The notes beneath the pieces are model-generated. The model was given only the letters and a program-made list of their open reading frames with translations. It had not been told where the DNA came from and ran no database searches. Below, piece by piece: positions 31,801 through 56,985 of a stretch of DNA of 64,000 nucleotides. The translations under genes and the position numbers were made by a program. Source of the stretch: Branchiostoma floridae (taxonomy: Eukaryota > Chordata > Leptocardii > Amphioxiformes > Branchiostomatidae); assembly GCF_000003815.2 (NCBI RefSeq), contig NC_049984.1:5853258-5917257 (forward strand), read 5' to 3'. The stretch's first letter is position 1. Each line of letters starts with the position of its first letter.

Positions 31801-34800
31801 ATCTGTTACAGGAAGAAGGCATGTTACAAAAATGCACTATTATATTAATGCTACATATTAGGAAATAGTTTAAAATGTTGCCTTTAAAAATGCAGATCGA
31901 CATGGGCATTGAGATTTAAACATACTGGGTGTTTGGTAGCCAGGACTAAAAACAAGAAAAAAAAGGTTAATTGTTACACTGATCTGTACTGATGTCATTT
32001 TACTGATGATTTTTTCAGGAGTGGCGAAATGTGTATGACATGTTCTACACTCGAGCCTTTCTCCATAACCAGGCCTACCAGCACAAGGCAATAAAAGCAG
32101 TGGAGATGATGTAAGTCACCTTATCAATAATTCTCATAATAAATTCATCATCTGAAGGCAATATGATTTTGCATGAGACAACTTGGTTAACATCTACAGA
32201 ACTGATGCTTTTGAGTTGTTGATTTGTCAAATATTTATGACAAGGGTCTCATGTGTAAGAATAAAAGAATATTGGCACTCTGCAACTGATGAATTGATAC
32301 TGTCTGGATGTTGTATATAGAAGTATTGGCCAACTTTGATACTAGTAGAGACATCCTTCATATCCTAATCTCATTCCTTTTCATGACATGCATTATACTT
32401 AATCTTTCAGGATCTTGGATGCTTTGCTGGAAGCGGATACAAAAGATGGGTGTGTTTTATTATCACAAGTTGACCATAATACATGTACAACAATGTATCA
32501 GGATGCACACAAGATCAGTTGTCTTATAAATATAAAACTTTTTTAGCAAAACCACAGGTTGTCCAGAATATGAGATATCCAAACCTGAAGTTCTGCTGCA
32601 GCAATGTGGAAAGACCATAATATTGATCATTTTCAGTTTTTGTGACAAAAAATCCAATCCATCCAAACATTTTTTTTAGTTCATCTTGGTGACAGACAGA
32701 CACACAAAAATTGCCTAAAGTGTAACCTTCTTGACAAAGGTAGTAATTTAATATGGAACAAATCAATTTGTTGATTTGTTTAATTAGTATTACAATAGGC
32801 ACTTACCCATGGCCTTTCCTCTGTGCATTCACAACTGTAGGGAGGAGGTACAGAAAGGATGGTTGTCTAAAGCAGCAGCAGTGTATGACATGGCCTCCTA
32901 CACCAACATGACCGACCAAGTCTTCCAGGAAATCCTGTACTCCCAAAACCCCAACCTACAAAAGGCTAAGGACATCCTGCAGAAAATCATTACCAGGAAG
33001 CTGTACCGCTTTGTGGATGAGACACAACCTGAGGATTGGCGCCTTTTGGAAGAATTCAAGGTGGCAACGATTTACACTTCTTAAAATTTCCCACTCATGC
33101 AGCATTATGTATTCTGAAGAAAATGCTTTAACAAGTAAACTATATTCAAGTCAATTCAAATACACTTCATGATTTTTATCTAATAACTGACAACAGGTAT
33201 CAATTGACAATTTGACAACTGAAAAAATGTCTATACTACTTTATGTTGGAGTTGTTTGCCAATTATGGATAATTGTACACTTATGTACACAAATACATAT
33301 AGCAACAAACTGCTAATCACATATAACTGTTATTACTTTGCAATTAGACAGAGCAATGATGGGTGTAGAAATGTATTCTTAGACTATTATAGTTGCAATA
33401 AAGTTAAAGACTGTCTTATGTTGTTGTTAGTCTGATCCTTCAACATTGGAAAAGAAGATTGCCGAGGAAGATATATCAAGGAAAATCACAGCTGAGGACA
33501 TTCGTGTCAAGGTAATTATGTTCATTTCTTTTTTGTATTGCATTGCTGCACAGCTCCTGTATGTTTGATTGGAATATGGATAAATTTTCAGTAAGGTTTT
33601 CTAAAGAAAGATGTGTTTAATTAGAAAGAGGACTGGACTGAAATCTGGGTTTAAATAGTATTGAGCTATACAGTACGAAAGATAATCAGAACACAGAAAT
33701 TGGTGAACAACTTGATCTCTATACTCTTTGATATGGGTTATCTTTTCTCAGATCATGTAATGTGAACATCATATATTTTTTCTCAATAAAACTGTGATTA
33801 TTGATTGTCCAATAGTTTGTTAAAGTGGACTATGGAAAGGGTGATCAAAATCCAGTCAAAAATGTCCGATTCTGGAACAAAGACAACCCCACAGAGGCGG
33901 AGTCACTGGAGGAAAATGAGGTGAGGCACTAGTCTAGATTATTTGCTTATAAGGACATCATGCCCAGTGATGTGGTAAATTGAGATTGAACTTCAAAATA
34001 TAAAGATTCTGGCAGTCTTGTGCATGCTATTTTTAAGATGTCACGGAAGAATGATTTGTTATCACAAATGGATCTATGTGTAAATTAATCAGATGGTTGA
34101 ATGAAATTCATGTTTAAACTGTGTTTACCGGTACTTTTCTATAACGTTAGCTGACACAGATGTTGCCTGTCAAGTTTGCCGACCGGTTTGTGAGGGTGTA
34201 CTGTAAGAAGCAGGACAAGGAAAGCAGTGAAACTGTGAAAAGGTAATACTAACACCAATCTTTACCTGCTGTATTTGCTATTAAAGTTGATATTTTGCTT
34301 GTCTAAGGTGCATATTCGTTGGTGTCTATTCTGTCAGGATTGGTAGTTATTAGGGGTGGTTCCTGTTTGGCTTGTAAGTCTGGTCCCAGTCCAGGTTTAT
34401 GTTCAGATGTTCAAACCTGAACCAGTGGACCTAATCCAGTGTAGTCTGTGTAATCTTATAACTTTAAATTTAAAAAAAATGTTATTATTCAGACTTGAAT
34501 GTTGCACTTTTTTTACACACATTTGCAATACTTTAGCACACACACACACACACAAAATAGCCCAGTATTTCAATATTTGGTCATGTTGTTCCCTAAAAAT
34601 ACATTGCAAAAATGTTCGAAGTCTTCCATTATTTGCTTCACATAATTTGATTCACAGGTGTGTTGTACATGTATGAAACCGTTGTGTATAAAATAATTTT
34701 TGATCTTGGAAACTTCTTCAGGTACTTCAAAGTCTTCCTTGACAAGAAGAGGGGAGAGACAACACCTCCAAGGGTAAGGGCAGATACTAAAGACATCACC

Positions 34801-35160
34801 TACTTATTGTTACTTTATTGGCTATTTCGTATAACATGTACCTTTATGACGTTATACTAGGGCTCAAAATAAGTCAGCTCAGTAACTCATAAAATAATGA
34901 TTCAGAACAACAAATTTAAATACATGTATTTCAGTCTCAAGAGGACATATGCCACTACCTTTGTGCAAAGTTTCAGCTCATTCAATTAAAAAATGAGTCT
35001 GTTATGAAACCACTTGCATTGCTTTTTGACTCACCCTCATACCTGCATTGTACTTTGGAACTTTCAGCCAGGAGGGAGCAAGGATTCTTCTCAACCCAAC
35101 CCTCCTGCTAAGAGGTCACTTTCATTGGATAAATCAGGCAAAAGGAAGAAGAACAATTAA
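28864..35160 (+). CDS. SAMHD1: SAMHD1-like dNTP triphosphohydrolase (HD domain to C terminus)
   Basis: Exons: 28864-29024, 29529-29644, 30092-30159, 30829-30966, 31177-31224, 31654-31818, 32019-32110, 32411-32449, 32841-33060, 33431-33511, 33816-33920, 34151-34242, 34722-34773, 35068-35160 (TAA). They give 489 codons in one frame. Motifs: [37 protein letters not shown] (metal-site His), GLCHDL then [10 protein letters not shown] (HD pair), and [12 protein letters not shown] (last metal-site Asp). The C-terminal lobe has [34 protein letters not shown] and a basic tail KSGKRKKNN that may act as a nuclear signal. Known role: cleaves dNTPs to nucleosides and triphosphate, as a tetramer activated by GTP/dNTP. 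At least one 5' exon is missing, since exon 28864 opens with an acceptor. The SAM domain of the human protein is not seen. Confidence 0.93.
30246..30760. mobile_element. MITE in SAMHD1 intron 3
   Basis: Inverted ends AAAGGGACATAATGTA (247-262 of the 30 kb block) and TACATTATGTCCCTTT (30743-30758) bound about 515 bp with no ORF. A clear target duplication was not found. Confidence 0.65.
31819..32018 (+). other. Probable GC-AG intron in SAMHD1
   Basis: The exon 31654-31818 ends AGGAAGAAG and is followed by GCATGT. The next exon begins at 32019 after TTTTTTCAG. Phase 0 joins YRKK to EWRNVYDMF as the family requires. The only nearby GT (in GCATGTTAC) would break the frame. GC donors are rare but established. 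Confidence 0.65.
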
Positions 35161-35480
35161 GTAGGATCATGTGGTGTGACTGCAGGGTATTTGATCCAGA
35201 TGCTAGAGGTCCTGGGTTCAAACCCTGCAATGCTACCGATCTTGTGCCTTTGGGAAAGGCACTTAATACAACTCTCCTCACTTCACCTAGGTGTAAAAAT
35301 GGATACCTGACTTGGGTTGGGAAGGTAAAAGGCAGTACTGTGCATTGTAACACAGTGGTTAACAACTCACAGCCTCTAGGCCCTACGGTCTCAAAACGTC
35401 TATGGGACTATCTTAACACCTTTGTGCCTTTACCTGCCTACCTTGTAGGTACCTACCTTGGGTGCTACAGCTACCATGCA
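35161..35480 (+). mobile_element. tRNA-derived SINE in SAMHD1 3' UTR
   Basis: Starts at the base after the SAMHD1 stop. It has a pol III B-box-like GGGTTCAAACCC at about 35214-35225. This is followed by GCCTTTGGGAAAGGCACTTAATAC, a CTCACTTCACCTAGGTGTAAA stretch and an ATGGATACCTG stretch, a body seen in many invertebrate SINEs (recognised from memory, family not named). The 3' end is uncertain. Confidence 0.65.
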
Positions 35481-35695
35481 TAGATTATGTTTGGTGACAC
35501 TATGAGGTGTAGTTGATTGAAATGATGGTTGTAGATTTACTATGTTAAAACAAAACAAAAACTAGTAGATTTATATGAGAGGATAATCATTGTGCATGTC
35601 GTATTGTTGTGAGTTTTAACCTCCATTGAGATAGTGTCTGGTTCTATAGTGCTTTGGGATTGAATTTTAAACAGACCTGAGAGTTATATAACGTC

Positions 35696-36570
35696 CATTG
35701 GCATAATACCGGTCGGTTTACTGCAATTTCTCAAGCAATGCTAATTTGGCAAATGATCAACGCATCATTTTCTCCAGTTACATGTTGCTGTTACAGCTTA
35801 CCTTTGTCACTTCTTCTGTGTAAATTATTTTGTCTCTCTGGTCCTGCTAAAAACATAATATCGTAATTGGAACGCACCGCGGAATTGCACGGAGAACGGG
35901 CGCGTGGTTGGAAGGGGGTGCACTATACCGGCCGAACGAAACACGGCACAATTAACTGTCGCTATGTACCTTTATACATCCTCTGTTGTTCCTTTCTTTC
36001 CTGTTAGTAGTTGCACAAAACAAAAATCTGCATGAGCATACAAAAAGTCATGAGAAAATGGGCGTATACTGACAAGAATTTTCATTTAATTTTGGTCCGT
36101 CACAACTGCTATGACGTAAAACTTTACTGCTGGCCGTAGCATTAAAAATGGCGGGAAAATGGCGGCGTACGTTCAATTTGACCCATTCTGCAGTAGATCC
36201 GGGCGATAATGCAACGGTTCCTCACACTTTTACACGAGTTGTAGGTCACCAAAAGAAATTCAAGATTGCTGTTGAATCATGCTCGTCTTGTGCCGTGAGC
36301 ACATGTGATTATTATCTACAAATCTGGCGATGAACGTGACAGTGTGTTTGTCCCACGACGAGCTCGCCTGCCCCGAAAATGACCTGAAAACTTTTGGCCT
36401 TGTTGTCTTCGAATGCATTGTTATCGATGCTTTGTAAATTATGTATTGGACACCTAGATGTCTGAAGTGTGTATACCTCAGAAATAACTATTGTTGCATG
36501 TGTAGATCTCTTTAAGTTCCACTATTTTTAATCGACCGGTATAAGGCTTATGACCGGTATTATGCCAATG
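35696..36570. mobile_element. MITE downstream of SAMHD1
   Basis: 19-bp inverted ends CATTGGCATAATACCGGTC at 35696-35714 and its reverse complement at 36552-36570 enclose 875 bp without a transposase ORF. A second ACCGGT copy lies just inside the right end. No target duplication was recognised. Confidence 0.7.
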
Positions 36571-37548
36571 CATGTTAATATAGCAGTACATGATTGGACA
36601 ACTAATGCTGCAGGCTTTTGGATGCAAAATACTTGTACAATGAATTTGTGTGTGTTGGCAATGTCTTTGGTAGAGACACTTAGAGTGTACAACTTAGAAT
36701 GGATGGTGTAAAGATAAGATAAGGACCACTTTTCTGCTCATTCATTTTATAAGTTAAAGATACATGACCTAGCCATGGAACATCAGTTTTGACACAGTTT
36801 GTTTGATAGATGAACTTTTGAATGGCTGATTGTCATGAAATAATGTACTTGAAATTCAGAAACTCAACAAATATACAATCATTAGGTAGGTCTGAATTCT
36901 ACTTATTTCTATTTGTGATGACAAGGTGTGCACAAGACAAATGACGGTATGCAGTGTACCTATTTACAAGTATAAGAGAATCACTACCCAATCTGCACAA
37001 GTGTTTGTTGGTAGTTTGTGGCGAAGCTCGGTGATCAGAAACCAGGTTTTGGGTAGACTTACTCTCCTGTTGACAAGGAGGCGACTATATTGGAAGGCAA
37101 TCATTTACATCAAGGAATATTTACAGCTGGTACTAGCCTTTCTGTTCAACCAAATATCTTTCAACCAAGAGATGCTTTCAAGCCTCGCTTTTAATAAATC
37201 TGCTTATTGTGCACTTCATTCTATATGAGTCTTCCTTCATGGTATTTACACAAAGGCACAATTATGTGGTCGTGTTATCAGACATGATAAACACTATAAA
37301 TAATGCAAAAATAAGTGCATCTGAATTCCCCAGTACCACAAGTTGTTCACCAAACTATTATACAGAACTCAGTAAATAATTTCATCTGGTTATTAAATCA
37401 ATACTTAGGTATGCAAGTAACGCAACCTTATTTTTTCTCTACCAAGAACTTCAGCAGCTGCAACTCTTCATCAGTGCAAAGAAGCCAGCCGTCAGTACAG
37501 AAACAAAGTTGTATACATAGGAAAACTGTTGTATGATACAGAACCTAA
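36571..37548. other. Intergenic between SAMHD1 and CCDC113
   Basis: No supported gene. An AATAAA on the plus strand near 37191 could serve a long SAMHD1 3' UTR. The ORFs seen are short and have no domain. Confidence 0.4.
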
Positions 37549-40500
37549 CTACTGATACTGTGCCTCCAGCGGCTGCTTCCAGGGGCTGATGTGCTGACTA
37601 GCCATCTGCATCTGGTACCACGTCTTCTTATGGGTCTTCAGGGCCATCTGCAACCATGATGACATACATGGTATTATATCAAACTTTATTGACACAATGT
37701 ATAAGGGGATTCTTGGCAGATATTTCAATTTGACAAGGCTCTCAGATTGAACTTAAATTAATTTTGAAGGATGGCAGAAAAGACCGTTCAAGTTTGGCCT
37801 TGATGCACTGGACACACAAACAAAACCCTCTTAGCAATTTGTACATATAGATTTTCCTTTTTAGGATCAAAGACACTGTAAATTGATTTAAGTTCACAGG
37901 AACTTCATTTCATGGTAGGAGGTGAGAGAAGGTATTCACTATTTGAGTATGTTCTTGAAACAATGATTGTTACACATGACACATGACAAGTTTGCTATGA
38001 TGAGTAGCAAAAACTGAAAGCGTAAAACCAGGGTTAATATCCAGTAATGAATAGTAGATTTTAAGAGCTTACCTCAGCAATTTCCACCTTCCTCTCCCAA
38101 CTCTTGACAGTCTTCTGTAGTTCATAGAGATCAGCCTTGTCTTGTACATAGTCCAGGACGTCTGGCACACGGTAGTCAGCCAGCTGGGTACGGTACTTCT
38201 TGTTTTCCTTTTCTGCCTTTGACCTCTCCTATAGGGAAGTAATAAAGAAATGTAGGGTCTTACATGCTTGAAACTTAACATAGGCTTTTAATGGTTGGAT
38301 AATTTCCCTTAAATCCTGCAAGAGCGACAGTTTAGAATCAAAGGGAATGCTTTGCTACGACAATCATTGCAAAATACAACCTCTGCTGTTTGAGCAGATT
38401 GGAAGAGACAAAAGTCTGAAAGATGATGATAGGGTAAAGAGGCTAATGTAAGTGTACAATTACCATTACAGTAGTTCTTGTCAATTGTTCAACAAACTAG
38501 ACCAACCCTGACTGTTCATCAAAATTACCAGTTCAATCAATGACGCCATGGCAATTTGGAGTTTGACCTTTGACTTTACTACGTGATTTTAAGTAAATCA
38601 AATTTTGCACTTATATGTTTTCATTTTGCATTGTTTTGAAGAGGTTGGCAGGGCTATGGGATCAATCTGTAGTATAGTTCGAGCTTCCTATGATAAATTA
38701 TAACATAGTACTCTCCAGCCTACCTCCTCCACAGAGTTAGTCTCGGCGTCGATCCTGGTCAGCATGTCCTGTCGGGATGTGATCTCTGACTTCAGCCTCT
38801 CCGACTCCGCTGTCAGCGTGTTCAGCTTTTTCTGGGAGAAAGATTGTCAGAAATGTCAGTCATCATCATCATATCGTTGAAATGTCAGTGATACAAGAAG
38901 AGTTACTTCAGTTGTCTGTTTCACAGCAAAATCTCTGGACAAAATTCAATAGATATTCTTACCCACGATACTGTAAAACTTAAAATATTTGCCATGGTAA
39001 CCTCTCCACTGTAAATTCATCATGACTTTGCAAATATGCAATTCTAATGTACTGGGTATTATTGCTGTTACTGAACAGTTTCAACCACAAACTTCAACAC
39101 TGCAAAAACCTTTCCCCTCTCAAACCACAAAATTAAAAGTCCCTCTAAAATAATAAATTCACACTACACCAGCTCAAATCTAATCAGTACAATGCATAAA
39201 AAAACATACACAGGAAGTAGCCTCCTTTGCACTTTGCAGACTTTCAGAGTGGTAGTATTTATCTTTTGGGGGGAGTGCTTATTTGCGATTTTTTACATGG
39301 GCTATGGTTCTCGATGGGGGTGGCAAAACTCCCTCTCCCAACCAACTCCCTTCCCTAGCATAGAGAACCCTTAGCCCATGTTGAAAATCACAAACCAGCA
39401 ACACTCCCCCACCCAAAAATGAACACATCCGCTCTGAAAGTCTGCAAAGGAGGCTACACAGAAAACAAAGCTGAAAACAAACAAACAAATAAAGAATCTG
39501 ACCTTATAAGAGTTGAGGACCTGCATGGTGTTGCCTGCCATGAGCTTGAGCCTGAGCAGGTCCTGGTTCCGCTCGTCGATGCGCTCCAGGTACTGGGCAT
39601 TCTCGATCTTCAGCTGCTGGAAGTCCACCTCATGCAGGACCTCTCCCATCTCCTCTTTCTGTCAGGGAAGGAAATCCATTAAGTCATACTCTCCATGCAG
39701 GGAAAATCGTGACCTTTTTCTTATATGCCGTCTTTTTCTGTCTATTATAGCTGATAGCTGAAGGAAAACGAAGGCATATAAGGAAAAGGTTGAGTAGTAA
39801 GCAGATTAGTAAAGTCACTCCTATTGGACTGGGGTGGAGTTAATCTTGATGGTGCCAGGTTTTAGAAAATTTGATGGGAAATGGGGTATTCAAATGCTTT
39901 TGATAGCGAAAGTATAGTGATACAAGTTATGTTTAAACTTAGCCTGACAAAATTGCACTCCTAGCGGCCAGCCCTAAAGTTGCTGCCACCTAGGAGAGGG
40001 GGGGTCATTAACCCCAGCCAGCGAGAGATTGTGTAAACACAGGCTACATTAAAACTGTGGTCTGCTAGGACCAAAGACATTAGCCTTCTTAGCAGGATCA
40101 GTAGTGGTCAATCTGAATTGTTCACTTTTGTCAAAATCTGCTCTCAATGGTCCTTGGTTAGAGCCAGGGCACATGATAGAAGTTGGGGGCAGTGCCCTTG
40201 TTCCTCTGTTTAGAAAAACAAATGGTTGACTTTTGCAGTGTTGTGTATACTAGTTACTGACTTGGCACGACATACCTGTTTTAATTGGAGCTGCAGCTTT
40301 CTCTTCTGTACTTTTAGGGAAGAATTCTTGAGGCGCAGCTTTTCTATCAACGTGTCCTGGAGAGGAAACATGACACAACACTTGTTAACAATATATATAT
40401 GTATATATCATTGCCATTACCATCACATAAATTGCATGATTAATAATCATCGCAAAACTTTGCCATAATCAACTATCAACCTCCATCAACATTTATCCAC

Positions 40501-43500
40501 TGGGTTACTTATATTTACAACTCTGAAAAACAGTGGGTTTCATACATATAAAAAAGTGTGGCACCCCCTAAGCACAGTTTACAATGTAGATACACAGGAG
40601 TGCATTATACTGGGTAACATTGCCTTGGAGACGCCCTTTAAAATTTTTCTGGTGGATACCTGTCAGATTTACATTACTGTAGTAGACGTTAAACCAAGGA
40701 ACTTGACCATACAGTTTAAAGTTAAAGACGAAGAGAACAATACTGTTCAACATGTTTATCTTACCTTAGCTCTTATTCTGTCGTCAAAATATCTGGTGGC
40801 TCTCTCTCCGACAACCTTCCCTGTTCTGGGGTTGACCCCGCCCTTCAGTATGTCCCTCTCAAACTCATAGGAGGACTTCCTGATCTCCGACAGTCGGGTG
40901 TCAGACTCCTCTATGTGTGCCTGGTGGAGAAGTTCATCAGAAACATTGTCAACTTACATTTAACAAAAGTTTTAACCAGGGGTATACTTAGTATAAGTAT
41001 ATAACACAGTTGTTCATCGTGGCTATTGTGGAAGGAAAACAAAATAAATGGAGTCACAATATTGAACCCTATATGTTATGTAAGACATTTAATAATCCCT
41101 CAAGATGGAGGAATTTGGAATGGAAACTTGCTGCCCAATGTGAGTAAGGTATGATGCAGGACTTCGTTTTTGCTTCAACTTAGTTTAAAGTACAATGAAA
41201 AAGTAGAGTTTGAATATGATACAAGTGAAGTGATGCAAAGAGTCAACTACATATCAAAGACTGACTAAAAACTACATGTCTACCAAATGAAATGTGAAAT
41301 CCAAGCCAGAAAAAACAAATGTAATGTGCAATCAAAGCCAGAAAAAAATGCATAACAAACTGAATGAAACAATGACGAAACTGACCTTATGATTGTCCAG
41401 GATTTTCTCTGACTCTTCTTTAAACTTGTCGATGTCCTCCCTGAGCTCCTCCAGCTCTCTCTGTGCGATGTCACATTTCTGTTCCGCTGACAACTTCAGC
41501 AGCCGCTCGATGGTCCCGCTCTTGGACTTGGATCTTCTCCTATTGACAGGGAAAAGGGACTTGATGCTTAGATGGGTCAGTGTAATAGAGGGTACCATGG
41601 TTCTCATGATTGATTTTTTACCCTACATTATTGTTATTGGTGATATGCAAACAATTAAGAATATCAAACTTGCTGTCTTGTCCCAACTGCTGACGCTAAG
41701 TTAAAGTAACTTCATGTCACTTCGTGTCATTTCTGGACACATGATTTATTATGAATGTTACTGCCCATAGATATACAAGATGGGATCTAAGCTATAGCAT
41801 GTGTTCTGGCCAGCTCTGGTGGTCTGCATTTTATCCCTGCTTAGATTTTCCGGTACTAGCACTTATCCATCACCATTGATGTGTATAGTAACAGTGTGGC
41901 AATTTTGCCTGGGTGCCATAATAATAAGTTTTCTGTTGAGGCTTACTCCAAGACCTAGTGCTAACCAATTTGATGGTACCCAATGCAGCCTAGTAGTTAT
42001 CTCTAACCTGGACAAGAAGAGAACAAGTTACTGAATGTAGATAACTGCATGGGATGAGATTCAGATAAAAACACCCGGCCTCCTCACCTGCCGACAGTGC
42101 GGAGGTCCTGCATGGAGGCACTGGGCGTGGCTGTGACAGGTGTGCTGGTGGACCCCAGGCTAGAGTGGCCGCCGTCTTTCGGCTCCACCCTCTTCAGGAA
42201 CTTCTCAAACATCTCCGTTTCTGTGTTTAGTACATCGTTGGATTGTCTGGAAAGGAAAAGTACACAGTGTTTATAACATTATTATTTGCAGAGGTTCCTG
42301 CTCCAAGTAACTTACTGTCATTCAATAAGTGAAATACATCATATGACCTCCATTATACGGGTCTGCCTAAACACCGCAAATGAGCGCAAACTAGCGCAAA
42401 CGGGTCTATTATGCAGTATTCATGAGACAATGGCCTTGTTTGACGCTCTAGATACACTGTCTATGCAATGATAGATTAAAAAACACGGCAAATTATATAT
42501 AAGTTTTTACCAGTTTTGTTTAGTTATTCCGCTTGTTTCAAGTTCGAAGGGATTTCTGGCCGCCATCCGTTGGATCATCCGCATTAGGGGTCTTAGAAAG
42601 TACCTTCATGGCTTGGCGCAGGCGCTTTTGACAGCTAAAAAATGTCAAAAATCCACGGCGGCAGGATTCCAGTGCCCATCACTCGTCTACGCGTACGGCT
42701 AACACTCGCTTTCACGGGGGGGCTGGAGTCGGGCATGCCGACACTCGACACTCGCGCTTCGCGCTCGGTCTCGCAACCCATAACCCTAGCTAAAAAATGT
42801 CAAAAACCGCGGCTACGTCATCAGAGCTATCGCTCTTCATCTCCCTAATTTTGAAGATAATCTCATTCCCTTTCGACTCAAAAGATAGTGCCTAAGTGCA
42901 ATTTCTCCATCCAGACCCCGTAACACGGATGATCCAAGATGGCGGCCAGAAATCCTTTCGAACTTGAAACAAGCGGAATAACTATAAAAAAACGGGTAAA
43001 TACTTATAATGTGCCGTGTTTTTATTAAATATCGCACAGACAGTGTACAGACAGTGTATTTAGAGTGTCAAACAAGGCCATTGTCCCGTGGATACTGCAT
43101 AATAGACCCGTTTGCGGTCGTTTGCGCTCGTTTGCGGTGTTTAGGCATACCGGCCATTATACATGTGTACTAATCATTGATCGTCGTCTTGATAGTTGTT
43201 CATACTATGTTCTTTTTACATAATAATGGTGTCTTCATAAGTTATCATCCGCGTATTGGTATGGTGACTATGGTCACAGCCAGCTACAGTATTCATTAAC
43301 TCTAAAAGTAACATCCCCATCATCTTATCATACATTCATGTACTAGTAATATATGAAATATGAGTGTGTCTGTGTGTGAGTAAATTTTCTACTGTCTATT
43401 TAAATGTTGATATCCATTCTAACAATGTAATTACACAACTTCTCCACTCACATATCTCTGACAATTGGGGGTAGCAGCATGTTAAACATAAATACGATGT

Positions 43501-43825
43501 ATATAACCTGGTATCCAGTCTTTTCTAGATGCCAGGTTATGTGTGCTAGCAAGGAGCTTTGACACAACTTCCAGTGAGTTGAGAAGTTGTTTCAAAACCC
43601 CTTGGTCAAAACAAGGAGAGGAACATGACCATAGACATAGTTAACTCTTTTTGGGACCTAATATATCGATCCAGGAAGCGAGACTGTGGCAGGGAAACCT
43701 TAGAAAAGTACTTACAGTGTGTCTTCTACCAGTTGGTAGAGCCTTTCGTCTGACAGTTCGCTGAGAGGGTCGGTATCCGGCTGTGTTTCTGTGTCCTGAG
43801 TGGTCACACTCTCAGTGTCCGCCAT
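37549..43825 (-). CDS. CCDC113: CCDC113 (CFAP263), ciliary coiled-coil protein
   Basis: Nine minus-strand exons: 43716-43825 (ATG), 42088-42246, 41386-41539, 40765-40920, 40276-40356, 39503-39658, 38724-38831, 38073-38228, 37549-37647 (TAG). They total 1179 nt, 392 aa (human about 377). The N terminus is acidic (MADTESVTTQDTETQPDTDP). From about residue 90 it is almost all Glu/Lys/Leu-rich coiled coil. The DUF4201-type core includes EVLHEVDFQQLKIENAQYL, then RNQDLLRLKLMAGNTMQVLN, and WERKVEIAEMALKTHKK before the end, closely matching vertebrate CCDC113. Known role: cilium assembly at centriolar satellites and a motile-cilium axoneme component partnering CCDC96/CFAP184. It is transcribed away from CSNK2A1. 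Introns carry a foldback element and a Mutator-like MITE. Confidence 0.92.
39217..39457. mobile_element. Foldback MITE in a CCDC113 intron
   Basis: About 240 bp that pairs with itself end to end: GTAGCCTCCTTTGCA followed by GACTTTCAGAG on the left, CTCTGAAAGTC then TGCAAAGGAGGCTAC on the right, with inner complementary tracts (GGGGGGAGTG/CACTCCCCC and CATGGGCTA/TAGCCCATG). It lies 45 bases from the exon 39503-39658 donor. Confidence 0.75.
42359..43153. mobile_element. Mutator-like MITE with long TIRs in CCDC113 intron 1
   Basis: 795 bp whose ends are inverted repeats of over 100 bp, each starting close to TGCCTAAACACCGCAAA and continuing through CGGGTCTATTATGCAGTAT and CAATGGCCTTGTTTGAC to AAAACACGGC, with only scattered differences. 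A more internal pair (CAAGTTCGAA then GGATTTCTGGCCGCCAT) is also inverted. It is flanked by identical 9-bp CCATTATAC at 42350-42358 and 43154-43162. A 9-bp target duplication and long TIRs are typical of Mutator-like elements. No transposase. Confidence 0.85.
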
Positions 43826-56985
<13,160 letters not shown>

